From Boletus sp. NGJ (lineage: Eukaryota > Basidiomycota > Agaricomycetes > Boletales > Boletaceae): 64,000 nucleotides of DNA. Location of the stretch: contig JAGTXK010000119.1 of assembly GCA_019096195.1 (NCBI GenBank), forward strand, positions 529,010-593,009, in the 5' to 3' direction. Made by a program: the position numbers and the translations under genes. Shown piece after piece: positions 24,095 through 36,410 of this stretch. The stretch's first letter is position 1. The number at the start of each line of letters is the position of its first letter. A model generated the notes under the pieces. It did not search any database. It was not told the origin of the DNA and worked only from the letters and a program-made list of their open reading frames with translations.

Positions 24095-25545
24095 CAGCTC
24101 AACGTGAAGGACAATTCTTTGACAAGCACTGTCGGTACTACCTGCCAGGAGGTGTTGTCAAAATCAGCCACCATTACAACACAACACCCACACACCCTTG
24201 AGCCCTCCGTCAGTCCCAAAAAATTGGTATTCCATTCTGACGGTGCGCCGCATCCTCGATCCATCGGTTCGGTCGAAAGGCTTTGGCGACGTCCTCCCAA
24301 ATTGCGGCAGAGCGGTTCATGGATTTCATCGAGACGGCTCGAATGAGTGTGCCTGTGGCGATCACGATTCACCAGGCTATCGACAAGCTCGGTTGATTTG
24401 GTGTGGATGAGTTCGGCGAGCAGGATAACATCGTCTTCGTCTTCGGCGGCCTGTCCATTATTGCACCAGAGTCCAATCGTCAATCAATCATCAAGCATCA
24501 AGCATCGGAAAATCACCCCTTCGTTGTTTATTTTATTTTATTCAATTTGAATATGTCTCTTCCTTTTTTTGATATCATTGTCCAACGAGGCCTGTGCCAC
24601 CCCTTGTTGGACAGTACGTACTACTACGTACGGGGAGAGTCACAGTCTCCTCGAGTTTGTTAGTAAGCGATAACTCCGTCCTGTCGGTGAAGAACGCAAA
24701 GTGACCATGTCTGCCTTTGGTGATGTGGAGGTAATATGCCTGCAAAACAGGTTTGTGAGCAAGTCCTTGCACTCTTCCACAACCATACAAGTTTGTCACT
24801 GAGGCCTGAGGCTTTGTCGTTCTCTGTATTTAAGTACTTATCATAACACTCTATGACACCAAGTCAGCAACACTATTCCAAGTCAATTGCTATGCCGTCA
24901 GACCTCCAGACCTTCACCGGCATCACACCACCGCCAGCACCCCCACTCCCCCTCCAGGATTTTTCCAGAGGATATGTCTCTGTACAAATGGCCGCTGTGG
25001 TCCCAAAGCAAATATGGGGTCGAGTATGATCCCTCCTGGTGCCAATTACGGCCGCACTAAATATACAACAGAGGAACTTATTGCAGCACGTGAAAGTAGT
25101 GTGTTGCACACCTGTGCTCCGGTATGAAATCTATTCAGAGTATGTGTGGATAGGTTGATAATCTTGGCGCTACACACAGTGCGAAAGGCAGACTCATATT
25201 ATCTCTCTCCAACATTACTTACAACTTGAGTGTCGAGAAGTTGGATTCCTGAACGGTGAGTCATCGCAACCGACTCCCCTTCTCAAGTTCTCACCGGGAT
25301 TACCAGACATCTTCTAGCCTGAGCCTTTAGTACTCAGTAACCCTGGCTATTGGGCCAATATGTAAGTGGGGCAATTTGTTTGGTGTAGATAAGAGAGAGG
25401 GGGGCAAAGAGAAATTGGGAAGTGTGTAGGCACCTGGTTGTAACTTAGGACGCAACGTGTCTCTTCCTTACTTCCCGCCACACCAGTCTCCAACACTTTC
25501 TGGCTTCAGGCCAGCAACACGTTCGAAATCTCCTCCCCAACTTTT
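24095..25545 (-). pseudogene. Diverged P450 relic
   Basis: Minus-strand similarity to the neighbouring P450s survives in patches: about 24110-24150 matches the start of exon 12, 24220-24465 matches most of exon 11 (nucleotides around GGTATTCCATTC, GCGGTTCATGGATTTCATCGA, TCTTCGGCGGCC), and about 25495-25545 matches an exon 6 stretch. The rest is unrecognisable. It is older and more decayed than the truncated copy at 25653-27010. Confidence 0.65.
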
Positions 25546-25652
25546 GTTGTACAGAGTGGTGGTACTAAGCCCCCAAAAGGGTACAGTAGGACGAAAAAAA
25601 AAAACGGAAGCAAAAGGAGAAAGATAAGTTAATCGACCTCGTTGTTCCGACC

Positions 25653-27010
25653 TCAGGCAACATACGGTTGTATACGCAAAGGTGGCTTGCATCCCACATC
25701 ACCCACGATGTTTGGTCTTGGAAGTACACCTCTCCCGATTTCGATTTTGGATCGATACCATCACGTAGCTCAAAAAACGAAATTCTTGACGAGCACCGTC
25801 AACACCACCTACCAAAAAAAAAACCCCGTCATCATCAATTGCCACTCTACACTGCACCCACACACGCCTTGAACTCCGTCACGGCAAAATTCTTGCCCAA
25901 ACACATCCTCGGCCCATCCACGAACGTGAGCAAGTGCCGGTGCCCCTGAATTTCTCTGGCCTTGGCAGGTATTCCATTCCGACCGTGCGCATCCTCGAGC
26001 CATCGGCTGGGCCGGAAGATTTTGGCGTCCTCACCCCACAGTGCGGCGGAGCGGTTCATGGATTTCATCGAGATAGCGATGAGGGTGCCTTTGGCAATCG
26101 TCAGGCTGTCGACCAGCTTGCCGGATTTCGTGCGGACTGGTTCGGAGAGTGGTATGACATCATCTTCGGCGGCCTATGGAGGTGGCATATCATCGACAAT
26201 CATCGACAGCGTGGTATACACAATAGATCATGAGATGGGATGAATAGAGAGGTGAATGGGGACGTACAATACGTGTAAACTCGGCAATAGGCGGGTGAAC
26301 ACGGAGGATCTCATGGACGACAGCGTCGAGATAGGGAAGACTGTTTGTGAGTTCATCGTACGTTGGGTCTGCGCCATGTTCGAGGAGCTCCTTTCGCAGC
26401 TTTGTCTGCACGTCCGGGTTACGCGAGAGCTCGAGCAGAGCCCACTGTGAAACCGTTAAGTCGATGCATGGAGAATGCATAGGTGGGATTTACAGTCAAG
26501 CTGACTAGAGTGGAGATGTGTATGAGCCAGGATGCATTCGGGAATATACAGCGAAGACACATACTAGAAGTCGTTTCATACCCTGCGGTGAGCAACAGTT
26601 TCATCTATAAAACAAATGTCAACGGCGGACCTCGAGGACGGGTGCAACGAGATTCGTTTACCTGGGCCATGACCTCAGCTTTCGTCAAGTGGAAATCTGA
26701 ATCGCTATACGCCCCCTTGACTATTTTTGAGTAGGTCAGTAACGCATGCAAATGATCATTTGGAATGGAACACGTACTGAGCAATCCAATAATAGACCTA
26801 TCTCCCTTGCCTTCGATTACACCTATCTCCAGCTTTTTCTTTGTTCGGGCCAGCAATACATCTTCCATTACCTCGTGCGTCGGGTGTACCCACGCAAGGA
26901 AAGGGAAGAACCCCCAAAACAGAAAAAGGGCTTTATTGAGGACCGTGGAACGAGGGGAACCGCCAAATGTGCCCGTTTGGCGATTCGCCAAGAGCTGCAG
27001 GATAAGAGGC
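25653..27010 (-). pseudogene. Cytochrome P450 copy 3, 5'-truncated
   Basis: Closest to copy 1, including the heme loop FVDGPRMCLG and sequence behind the stop (TGA at 25655-25653). Exons 6-12 are present on the minus strand, including the 11-nt exon at 26504-26494, AGYETTS, and ExxR (EILR). Exon 6 is altered (a short deletion after FLAWV removes part of the RRTRLRLKLNEA region), and homology stops near 27000; exons 1-5 are missing. The product would lack the membrane anchor and substrate-recognition half, so it is probably not functional. Confidence 0.88.
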
Positions 27011-29189
27011 ACGATAGATGACACCACACTTAGTTTTTTCCGACAAAATTTTACCGAACAGTCGCTGGCTCTGACAACTTTGCACTCCTGGCGTGTGGGT
27101 GCTGTGTGTTGTGGTCGTTGATCCTTGTGGCATTTTTCGGTAGGCGGTGTTTGGCTTTACGGGTGAAATCGTACGTTGCCTGAGGTCGAGATGACAAGGT
27201 CAGCAGGTGCTGGGGCTATTTCATCATACCACCAGTAGACTTGGTTATACATACAAGCGCGATTCAGAATCGCTCTCCGCGGAGTCATCCTCACCTCCAT
27301 ATCAGATTCAAAAAAAAAAAACAGAACATGGTTTTCGAATCTGAACGCGGTTTGGTGTGCGAGTCAGCGTCAATGATACCAATGCCGTCCTGGGTGAGGT
27401 ACTATCTGGCGACGAACTGGAACAACCCAGGATACGAGGTAGTGCCATGTGTGAAGCAAGCCGCAGGTTCACCATCAGTCAAGGGAGAAAGAGCGCGTAA
27501 GGTACGAGCCGATCTACGGCTAGGCATCGGCGATGGCGTGCGAGGGGCGGTGTAAATGAACTGATGAAAATGACGGACTCGGTGCATTCAAAAGGTCGCC
27601 GGACTCCACCGTGACGGCAAACGAAGGACTGCCAAGTGCCCGTGCCACTAATCATCGCAACTCCTATACTTCATTTGTCGTCGGATGCCGACATGACTCA
27701 GTGTGACATGCCAAAGATCGTTCCGACGTTGTCGGTCAAGATACGGTATCGTCGATTTGAGAGGTATAAAGCGAACGAGTTGAACGACCATGTCGAGTAC
27801 GACACAATGTCACGGTGCCTACAGGGCTTGGGTGGTACGGTGAGTAATTTTCTCCAACCAGGGGATTATGATGCCCATAATAGAGCCTACATTGTCTGAC
27901 TGGCCCTACGCGCTGGATTTGACGAGACTTGCCTCTGAGTCGTTGACACTATACCACCTGAAATAAAAGCACTAACATTTTTGCCAGGTCAAGCTTATGT
28001 GATCGGGAAGCGGCTCCGTACCATGCATTACGTAGTCCGGTGATCAACTATTCACCGGACTGCGGACGCTGACCATATGCACTTTGTACCACGATACTAT
28101 GTATTTGCCGCCCTCTATACCTTGAAAGAGAGAAGAGACGCTTGTCTACACTCAAGAGCACGCTCGCGAAGAATGCGAATGTCGTCCATCACATTCCCAG
28201 GTTCGTGGTTCTGTACCTCCGCTTACCTGGTTTGACCTCGAACATCAACAGATGGAACTACATTCTTGAGAGCGGTCGGTCATGTGGTCCTTCCGAGATG
28301 AGAAGTCCTAAATTATGTTGTCTACTCGTACTCCGACAATCAAATGGTGCGAGCACAACCCTGCCATGATCCCCATACGACAGTAGTGGGTATGTTTTGA
28401 TACGTTATGACAGTCATATCCTTTCTCAACCACGTCCCACTTAGACGCCTTGGCCGGGCCGGCATACCGATCCTGGTTATGGTACCTTGTCGTATTTCGC
28501 TCAAGTTCGATCCGATTTTGCCACCGGCGTTCAGAACGATCGTATAGTGGTAATCGCCCAATGGCCGATATCTGTAGACCTCGCAGCGTGGTCTCGGTTT
28601 TGGGCGTCGCACGTGCGCATGCATCTCCCGTCCGAGTTGGCAGAGATTGGGATACCACATTGCCGAGTTTGTGGTCGAGCACCTGCGAGTAGTCGAGTTT
28701 CGGGTGCATGAGTTGGAGTTGTTGGGCCAGTTCTCGGAGGTGTGGTTCAAGAGGGTGTGATTGGGGGTGTGAGATCCGGATGTTGAGACAAAACATGGCT
28801 CGTGGGTCCACGATACACCCAGTACGCGGGATCCACGCCCTCGCACTGTCGTACAACTGAACCAGACTACGAGATGACCTGTCGGCGAGCTACAGGAGTG
28901 CGGTCTCAAACTTCTAGTGTCAGATTTCCCTATGATTGTTTTGCTATTACGAGGCGGGCCAGGACCTGCGCCATCCGTTGCATTTCTTTTTTCTGGATCT
29001 ATTTCGCCCACAATGTAATTGTTGAACGTGCGCTAGCTTATGCCATATTTTAAAATTTCATGCTTATCTTATCAGTATGAGTACTCGGGCTAGACGTGTT
29101 TTTTTTTTTTCAGCGATATATCTGGTCATCGACCACATCAACCAACAGATACCCTTAGAGGCACCCAGGATCTATCCATTGACTGACCC
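27011..29189. other. Intergenic; one unsupported long ORF
   Basis: A 182-codon minus-strand frame (28856-28308) overlaps a 223-codon frame in another phase (29011-28340); neither shows a motif I recognise. A perfect 10-bp stem (AGTCCGGTGA) with an 8-base loop lies at about 28033-28060. Confidence 0.35.
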
Positions 29190-30342
29190 ATGGCGTCCGA
29201 GAACGGTGGGCCAACCACACCCTCTGCGCGTGCGAGTCTTGACGACATTCTGTAGTGCTGATCGGCGTGATCGGTGGAAGCGGTCTATACCATCTCGACA
29301 ACCTCACCACCATGTAAGTCGATATCTATTTAGCCCTCGTATCCTCATCTAATGATGCCCTTTCATCCCATTTCGCTTTCGTTTCCCCAGAACAACAGTG
29401 AACCCAGAGACGGTACGTCCCGCCGTGTACCCCTCGATCCTCTTCACCCGACTCAACATCCAACGCCAACCAGCCCTGGGGATACCCCTCATCCCCAATC
29501 ACCATCTGCGCCCTCCCCTCGGGGTCACACATCGCCTTTATCGCTCGCCACGGTAAAAACCACAACATCACCCCCTCGGCCGTCCCTTCTCGCGCCAACA
29601 TCGCTGCCCTCAAACACCTCGGCGTACGCGCCATCCTCGCCTTCAGCGCCGTCGGCTCCCTCCGCGAAGAAATCGCTCCGGGTCACTTTGTCCTCCCTAC
29701 CCAAATCATCGACCGCACCAAAGGGATTCGTCCGGCCAGTTTCTTCGAGGGCACGAGCGTCGTTGCACATGCCGCCTTCGGGGAGCCATTTAGTGTGCGC
29801 TTGGTCAGGTGGTTGGAGGTCGCGATCGAGCGGGCGTTGGGGGAGGAGGGTCTTGGCGTGGTCTTGCACCGGGATAAATGTATCGTGTGTATGGAGGGTC
29901 CCCAGTTTTCGACGCGTGCGGAGAGCATGATGTATCGTGCTTGGGGAGGGGACTTGATCAACATGAGCGTGTTGCCGGAGGCTAAGCTCGCACGCGAGGC
30001 AGAACTCGGGTGCGTCGCTTTTTTATGGCCTAGTCGATTGTTTGTGATTTGCGAAGGTATGCGTTGATCGCGACTGCGACCGACTACGATTCGTGGCGCC
30101 CACACTCGGAAGTCGTCACTGCCTCGCAGGTGCTCCAGACGCTCCGAGCGAACGCGAACACCTCGCGCCACGTCGCTGCGCACATTCTCCAAGATTTGCA
30201 CTCTGCTGCACAAGGTGACCTCTTGCGCGAAGAACAGGGCAGCATGGCGTTCTCCATCATGCCCAAGAGCGTCGATCAGAAAGAAGAGGACGTTCAGAAG
30301 CTCGCGTATATCCTTCCCGAGTATTTTAAGCCTGCTAACTAG
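29190..30342 (+). CDS. MEU1: S-methyl-5'-thioadenosine phosphorylase (MTAP)
   Basis: Cleaves methylthioadenosine with phosphate to adenine and methylthioribose-1-phosphate, feeding purine and methionine salvage in the cytosol and nucleus. Five exons: 29190-29205, 29256-29313, 29391-29412, 29474-30009, 30057-30342. They sum to 918 nt, 305 residues, a normal length for the family. Key motifs: N-terminal [14 protein letters not shown] phosphate-binding loop, [39 protein letters not shown] and [18 protein letters not shown], then ATATDYDSW. The 16-nt first exon with a GTGGGC...CTGTAG intron is needed to remove an in-frame TAG and joins MASEN to VLIGV. Symbol by analogy with yeast MEU1. Confidence 0.95.
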
Positions 30343-30975
30343 AGGATCTATTGGTTCATACAAATTATTACAATTAGTACATGTTGTAATTCGGAGTGCC
30401 AATACGCTTCGAGTCTACTGTACAGTAAGACATTGCTGGTTGTCGTACCGTACGCACTGCCTGTCCGGCGCTCGACCACGACGCCTTGGGTTTAGCAAGT
30501 GGACCTGTACCACTGCTGACTCCGGAGTCAAAGTGAAACCGCACTGCCCTGCTATAAACTTCGTACATTGCACAGACGACGCCTCGTCGTCTGGTCGCCA
30601 GCTTGTCTACAAGCTGAAGCCCGTATTCACAAGCCCTTGTTCTCGAAGCAGTGGTCGCGTGTAGGGGCCGGTCCCTGCAGATTCACCCCAACGCGTGCCC
30701 CTCAGCACTTGGCATGCCGCCAGTAAAATTTCGTCCCGAACTGCTCAAATCGATTCATAGACAGTTTCCGTCACGGTCACTAATATATGTTGGTCGATCG
30801 ATCAACTTTACATCATCACGACAGCCATTCTCTGCGCCCCTACACTCAGCGCGTCTACAAATAGCACTCAGTGCAGCCTTGAGGCCTCCATGCGGTCCCT
30901 CTTCTGTCGACTCATCCCAAAAGTAACACTGACAAAATCTCATCTCAACTACGCAGAGCACGAGAATCACATCTA
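30343..30975. other. Intergenic, no gene seen
   Basis: Space between MTAP and kinase K1; holds the K1 promoter region. No motif recognised. Confidence 0.5.
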
Positions 30976-32378
30976 ATGGCTAATCCCAAGTATGTCTTCT
31001 GGCCTAGGCCTGATCACAGCTAGAAGTTGGCACTGACATCGATCACTCATCGATGATCAATCACGTTTTCAGCTTCCTTGGTTCTCTATTTCCTCCCCCT
31101 CCAGAAGACCTCACCAATTTCATTGTCAAATATGAAGAACAGTACAGGGAGGCGGGGAATTTTGGCGACGTTTATAGGTGTTTGTATAATGGTAGTTTGG
31201 GAGCCAAGCAAGTATGAGCCTCACGCATTGCTTACCCGCTCGGTTTCACTTAGTTCATTGCTCAGGTGGCGGTTAAAGCCTTCCGATTCAGGTTTCGGGT
31301 GGATAATGATACCGGGGTGATCACCTTGATCAACCATCAAGGTATCTTACTCTGACCTGCTCTGTAGATGGCACGTCGAGAGCTTGGAATCTGGAGAAGA
31401 CTGGACCACCCGAACATCGTCCCATTCTTAGGTATTGCCACTGGATTTGGGGTGGCAGGTTCCAAAGTCCTTGGTCTCATTGTGGATGCCCAATGGAACC
31501 CTTCAAAGCTTTTTAGACGAGCATGAGAATCTTGGGGTTGATCACCGGCTCCGATTGGTGGGTTCACCAGCATTGTGTCACTGCTGATCCATTTTACCGT
31601 CTAACACGCCTTGTCAGTTACTCGACATCGCGAATGGATTACACTATTGTAGGTCTTTCTTGTCGGTAACCACTGTTCAGCTAAATAATCCCAAGGACAG
31701 TGCATTCTTTTACTCTATCCATCTCCTCCACCCGCGTTCCTAAGCCAATTTTTCACGGTGATCTCAACCCCGTGCGTGATCGAACCGACACCTTTTGCGA
31801 CAACTAAACCTCAGGCAGGCCAACGTGCTTCTCGACCATGATTATACTGCTCGCTTGATTGATTTTGGTTATGCTTCCATGATGGGGGATATACCCGAAG
31901 GATTAACTTATCTCAAGAGGTCCACAACTAAACCGGGCGCTTTACGATGGGTCGCACCAGAGCACGTCTCGTCGACCTCAGACGTTGTATGTCGGACAAC
32001 CCAAAGTGATGTTTACTCCTTTGGGTGCATCGCCCTCCAGGCAAGTCTATCGAATACTTTTGATTCGTCTCTCTTCTCATCCAATCGTAGGTGTTGTCCG
32101 GCAAGCAACCTTGGTCGGAACTTGGGGAAGACGTTGCCGTCGTACTCAAGTTGAGCCAGGGTCACATGCCCGCCCGACCAGATTCCATACCGATAGATGA
32201 CCAGTACTGGGAACTCATCGAATACTGCTGGTCGGTAATTCCAGACCGACGGCCTACGACAACCATGCTTGTGTCCTCTATTGAACAGTTCTTGGAGGAT
32301 TTCCCCCTATTCCCAGCCTCTTCGCAACGTGATAGCATCGTCGCCCTTTCAGATTCACTCTCAACTCGATACAAGTGA
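30976..32378 (+). pseudogene. Tyrosine-kinase-like protein kinase K1, one frameshift
   Basis: Paralog of the gene at 36411. The first exon is 14 nt (30976-30989, MANP-N). Motifs in order: glycine loop GNFGDVYRC, VAVKAF (ATP Lys), [14 protein letters not shown] (helix C Glu), catalytic loop FHGDLNPANVLLD (with an intron after DLNP), DFGYAS, WVAPEH, SDVYSFGCIALQ, LSGKQPWSE, and a C-lobe ending PDRRPTTTM. HGD replaces HRD, so this is a non-RD kinase. Near 31461-31470 (TCCAAAGTCC) one extra base moves the frame out of the [13 protein letters not shown] stretch that K2 keeps; otherwise splicing is consistent. A GC-AG intron follows ...ALQ (about 32040-32090). Could be functional if the extra base is an assembly error. 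Confidence 0.82.
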
Positions 32379-33044
32379 TATTTCGTCCTTCAGTTCTCCC
32401 GTGCCTGGTGACAAAGCAGGTAATAGCATCGTCGGATTAAATAGCCATGATCAACATGTTTCCGAGTAGGTCAACTCACGATGATTATTCTCGCCAACTT
32501 GCTCATGCTGGAATCCCAACAGCCTGGGTTTCCCCCGTCAGTCTGGCTACTTGAGTGAGTCGATCAGCAATGATGTCGGTGTTGGCCAATCACCGTCTAC
32601 ACCTTCTTCCGAATCTACCACGCGGGGCGAGGGATGCACGACTTTGCCTGTTCCCACAAAGGGATTGCCAAGTCTGTGGATAAACAGGATTCCGCGTGGG
32701 TATCAATAAGATAACCGCGTCATCGCAACATGTTTCAAACTCGCTCTGTGGAACGTGTCAATGAAAATTATTTTCTCCGCGAGAGGATAGGTCCGCCCGG
32801 CTTTTGAGGGATGTGAATTCACCTGACAACCATGATCAACACTGACTTGGTGACGGCCCCACCGTTGAACGCGATTTCAGGTGTTGATCGCATGTTCGAG
32901 TGGGGAGACATAATACACGTGCAGAGTGAACGCGAGTCGGTCTAATTGGCTTTCAATGGGATCTTTACAGATGGCATGAAAAAAAAAAAGGATGATATAC
33001 ATACATATAAACAGTGGTCGTGTCTACCGTCCTTCCATTCCCAA
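32379..33044. other. Intergenic, no gene seen
   Basis: Tail-to-tail space between K1 (plus) and the RhoGEF gene (minus). No recognised motif. Confidence 0.5.
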
Positions 33045-35648
33045 TCAATCCGGGGAAACGAATCTCGCCAGGGCCCAGCCCACATCTCCTGCTTCGTGCT
33101 CAACGCTCCCGTTCCTCGCCCGTACCTTGAGCAAACAGTCCTCACGCTCTTTGCCGAGAAAAAATTGTGGCAAGTCGGTGTGTGTTGAAGGGTGACCATA
33201 CTCGTGCACCACCTCAAAAGAGTCACCAATGACGAGTTTGAAGAACGGGTGGCCCCAGTATGGATTATGAGGAGGAGGAGTGTATGACCGACGAACTTGA
33301 ATAGTATATGGAACAGGGGCCACGTCCGTTATTGATTGGCGTGTCCGGCGTGAGGACGGTGGTGGTCCGGGAGGATATGAGATACTCGTTCGAAGTCTTC
33401 GTGGAACACCCAAAGGAAAACGCGACGCGTCTGAATATTAAAAAAAAGGTGCGAGGAATTAGACAAAGTTCCACTACTCGTAATCTGACTCCTCACCATT
33501 CACGGGCGGCAGTCCTGCCGATGCCACTGACAGCTGTATGGGCAGACTGATCTCAGACCATGAAGCAGAACTATTCTGCCGCACAGCCGACTCTCCCAAC
33601 CTATACTTCATTCCCCACCTCAAAAGCGTTTGCAACCCCTCTTCCCATCTCGCCCGCCAAGTTCTCAACGTCTCTTCAGCCCCACCATAATGCTCCCCTT
33701 CTTCCGTCATGGAATTGAAAAAGTTAATCCACTTGTCCCTGACGGCGTTGAAGAATGCGACTTGTCTTTGTGCCACTATAAGGACTGCCAATGCAGTCGC
33801 TCGATCCATCGCTTGAAGGAGCACAGGGAGTTGACTTAACAGTGTGGACCGGAGCTGATGGTAATATTGATGGTTCTTAGAGGTATCTGAACCTCGGAGT
33901 CTTACCAAAGGAGAAGAGGGAGTACGGGCCGATTCGAGAGAGTGCATTTCGTTGAGGCGCCGCTTTGGGTGTTCAGTCATCTCCTTTAGTTTGCGGAGAA
34001 GTGGGTTGAAGGTCTTTTGAAGATCGTTTTCCAGACTTGTGCAGACCTCTGGTAGGGAGGACAACAAGGAAGTAAATACTTCATATGCGGCGCAGTGGAC
34101 TGCAGATGGCGACGCGAGTCCAAGAACGGCACCAAAGCTGATGCCCCATTTCTGAAGCGACTCTACAGAATGACGCATTGCGACCACCCAGTCTGTGACA
34201 CCATCGGCAAATTTATCCAGGAAGTTAGGATAGCCTTTCAGTCGGCTCTCTAGTTGCGCTAGCGTGTTGGATTCTGTGGTCCCATGTCCATTTATTCTGG
34301 TGGCAATTGAGGTGGTATTGATGGAGAGGACGCCGCGCGCAATGTTTCTATCATTGATAATATCTCTTGCTACTCTTTCCATCTGATCACGAGCTTGGAC
34401 AAGTGATGCGCGGCCCCTGTGGGAGACGGGGGTGTTGTGAATGATGGAATCAAGGAGCTGACAATACTCAGAAACCCGTTTCTGGGGTTTCAGCAGGAAG
34501 GAAGGAAGATCCGGAATACGTGTATCAGAAAGGTGGTTCCGGATATCAGAAGTATAGCTCCAAAGCGCCGGAGATAACAAAAGCTGTTGACAATGGGCAA
34601 GTGCTGCTGAATGGGTCCCCGAGTACGTCTGATAAAGAGGTCCAAGGTTCGGGATCTGTGTACAGAGCAGAGAAAGGATAATTAATGTGGGTGGACAATA
34701 TAATCAACTGTGTGACAAACAATTTCGAGGAATAATTCCCCCACTTTATCTTCGTCGCTACTACCGTCGAATGCGCGATCGAAAGTCGTTTCCAAACGCT
34801 TGACAAAATGGGACGAAAGATTCGCTATATCACCTATGTTCCTAAATACGGTGCCCACGTCATCGCTGGTCATCAAGGGTCTAGACTGTGGAGAGTTGGT
34901 GGAAGAGCTGGAAGCGGTGAACCGTAATGGCGATGGACCGGGCCGAGATTTAGCCGAGAGAGGTGGTGGACCAGGTATGTCATCCACGGAAATTGGTTTT
35001 CCTGTGTCACACCCCATGTCAGACAGGTGGCCCGCTAAGCTCAAACAGCAACTTACCTTGAGCGAGGGGGATATGTATGTTGCAGACCAAAGCGAGATCA
35101 CGTGCGTATCTGCGTTCCGAAGAAAGTAGCTCGTGCATGGCATCCTCTCTGCCCGTGACCCCGTTCGATCGATGAGGTGTTGCAACACTCGTAGTAGAGA
35201 TGGATCGCGATTTCAGGATGTGCATTCGAAGAGGATGCTGGGTGAAAGTGGGCTGCGAAGCTGGGTCGGTTCCGCCTCCTTCAGTCTTGTCTCTGCAGTG
35301 GTATTGTAGAGAAGGGGAAGGTTTGTGTCGAGGGGTACTCTCTATATTTTCTCTCTGCAGCTTTCCAGGCGTCCCAGAGGGAATCTGTGACAGGCCGAAT
35401 TTTCCGCCATTGCGAGCCTCGTCGATGGAAGGAGTGGTAGAGTTGGAACTAGCGAAGGTGATTGTTTGAGGAACTGGTCTGCTAGGTGTGTGCGACGGGA
35501 CGGCTGGCAGAGTAGTTAAACGGTCAGAGTTTGCGCTTCTACTGGCACCAGTGCTTTTATGGTTAGTACCGTCATGCACTACACCACCAGGCGTTCCTGC
35601 AACTGGGGGCACTGAAGACGATCGGAAGTGTGTCTGTAGCCTGTTCAT
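33045..35648 (-). CDS. DH-BAR-SH3 Rho/Cdc42 guanine nucleotide exchange factor
   Basis: Order on the minus strand: a Ser/Pro-rich N-terminal region; DH domain start AMHELLSSERRYARDL (about 35120), then after an intron a second DH stretch (TVFRNIGDIANLSSHFV, about 34850); LGPLYQTY and the rest of DH (34.4-34.65 kb); a long helical region with WGISFGAVLGL and VAFFNAVRDKWINFF consistent with a BAR dimer (33.6-34.4 kb); and, after an intron at 33496-33431, a C-terminal SH3-like domain (FKLVIGDSFEVVHEYG...GWALARF). DH-BAR-SH3 architecture is that of Tuba-type GEFs and fission yeast Gef1, which activate Cdc42 at membranes during polarity and septation. Start at 35648 (MNRLQTHF) is preferred; an upstream in-frame ATG at 35705 exists. 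The DH/BAR splice near 34700 uses a weak donor. Confidence 0.82.
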
Positions 35649-36410
35649 GGGGCTCAGCCACACAATGCGCTGTTTTGTCTGTTGGGATGAAAAGTCACAG
35701 CGCACAGCTGACCTGGCAGTGGTCGCTGATCATATTCTTCGCCTTACACAGGTCGTGAGAGACCCCAGTTGGAACATACAGCATGTACGTCATCACTTGC
35801 GTTATCATATGTTTACACGCACCTAGTAGGCTTGTTTTTGGTTTCTTTTAGCAAGGCTCATTGAAGCAAAACTCGAACTCACAGATTCCATCCACTATTG
35901 CCGAGACTGCCGGGTTCGTGGAGCCTGGCCTCAAAGTCAGTGACATTCGGAGTTTGAATTCGGCAATTCTCGGCACGGGTTCGTGCCTGTCGTGTTACAA
36001 TTCTACAGAATATCGTTGTACGCTGATCCATCCCCCCATTTTCCCATTTTCGACGAGGCAAAGGAGTAGTTGCACACACCAGTGAGACTCCATCTTGAAA
36101 TAATTCTGCCCACGACACTATAGCAAATAGGCAGTTTCAGTCGGAGATGCATTATGTTCAAACTCCACCTCTTGGCCGAAAAGTCGTTCTGAGCTGCGAG
36201 CTTCAAGGCGCCATCCTGTGGACAAGTACTTACTTACACATAGTATATGTAACCCTCCATGCCGTTCGCATCGGGATCCAACATTGCAACGCCACGTTCT
36301 TGCCTGCAAATCATCTTGTCAACGAGCGCTTACAGGACTCGGGCACCGTGTCGGACTGCATCCTGGACAAAGCAACCCGCCGACGCACCCTTGTTTCATC
36401 GTCCCATCCT
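35649..36410. other. Divergent intergenic region
   Basis: Head-to-head space between the RhoGEF gene and kinase K2, presumably holding both promoters. No TATA box stands out. Confidence 0.45.

Noticed and set aside
28308-29011. Two overlapping minus-strand frames of 182 and 223 codons
   Set aside because: Different phases over the same DNA with no recognisable domain; at most one is real and I cannot choose.
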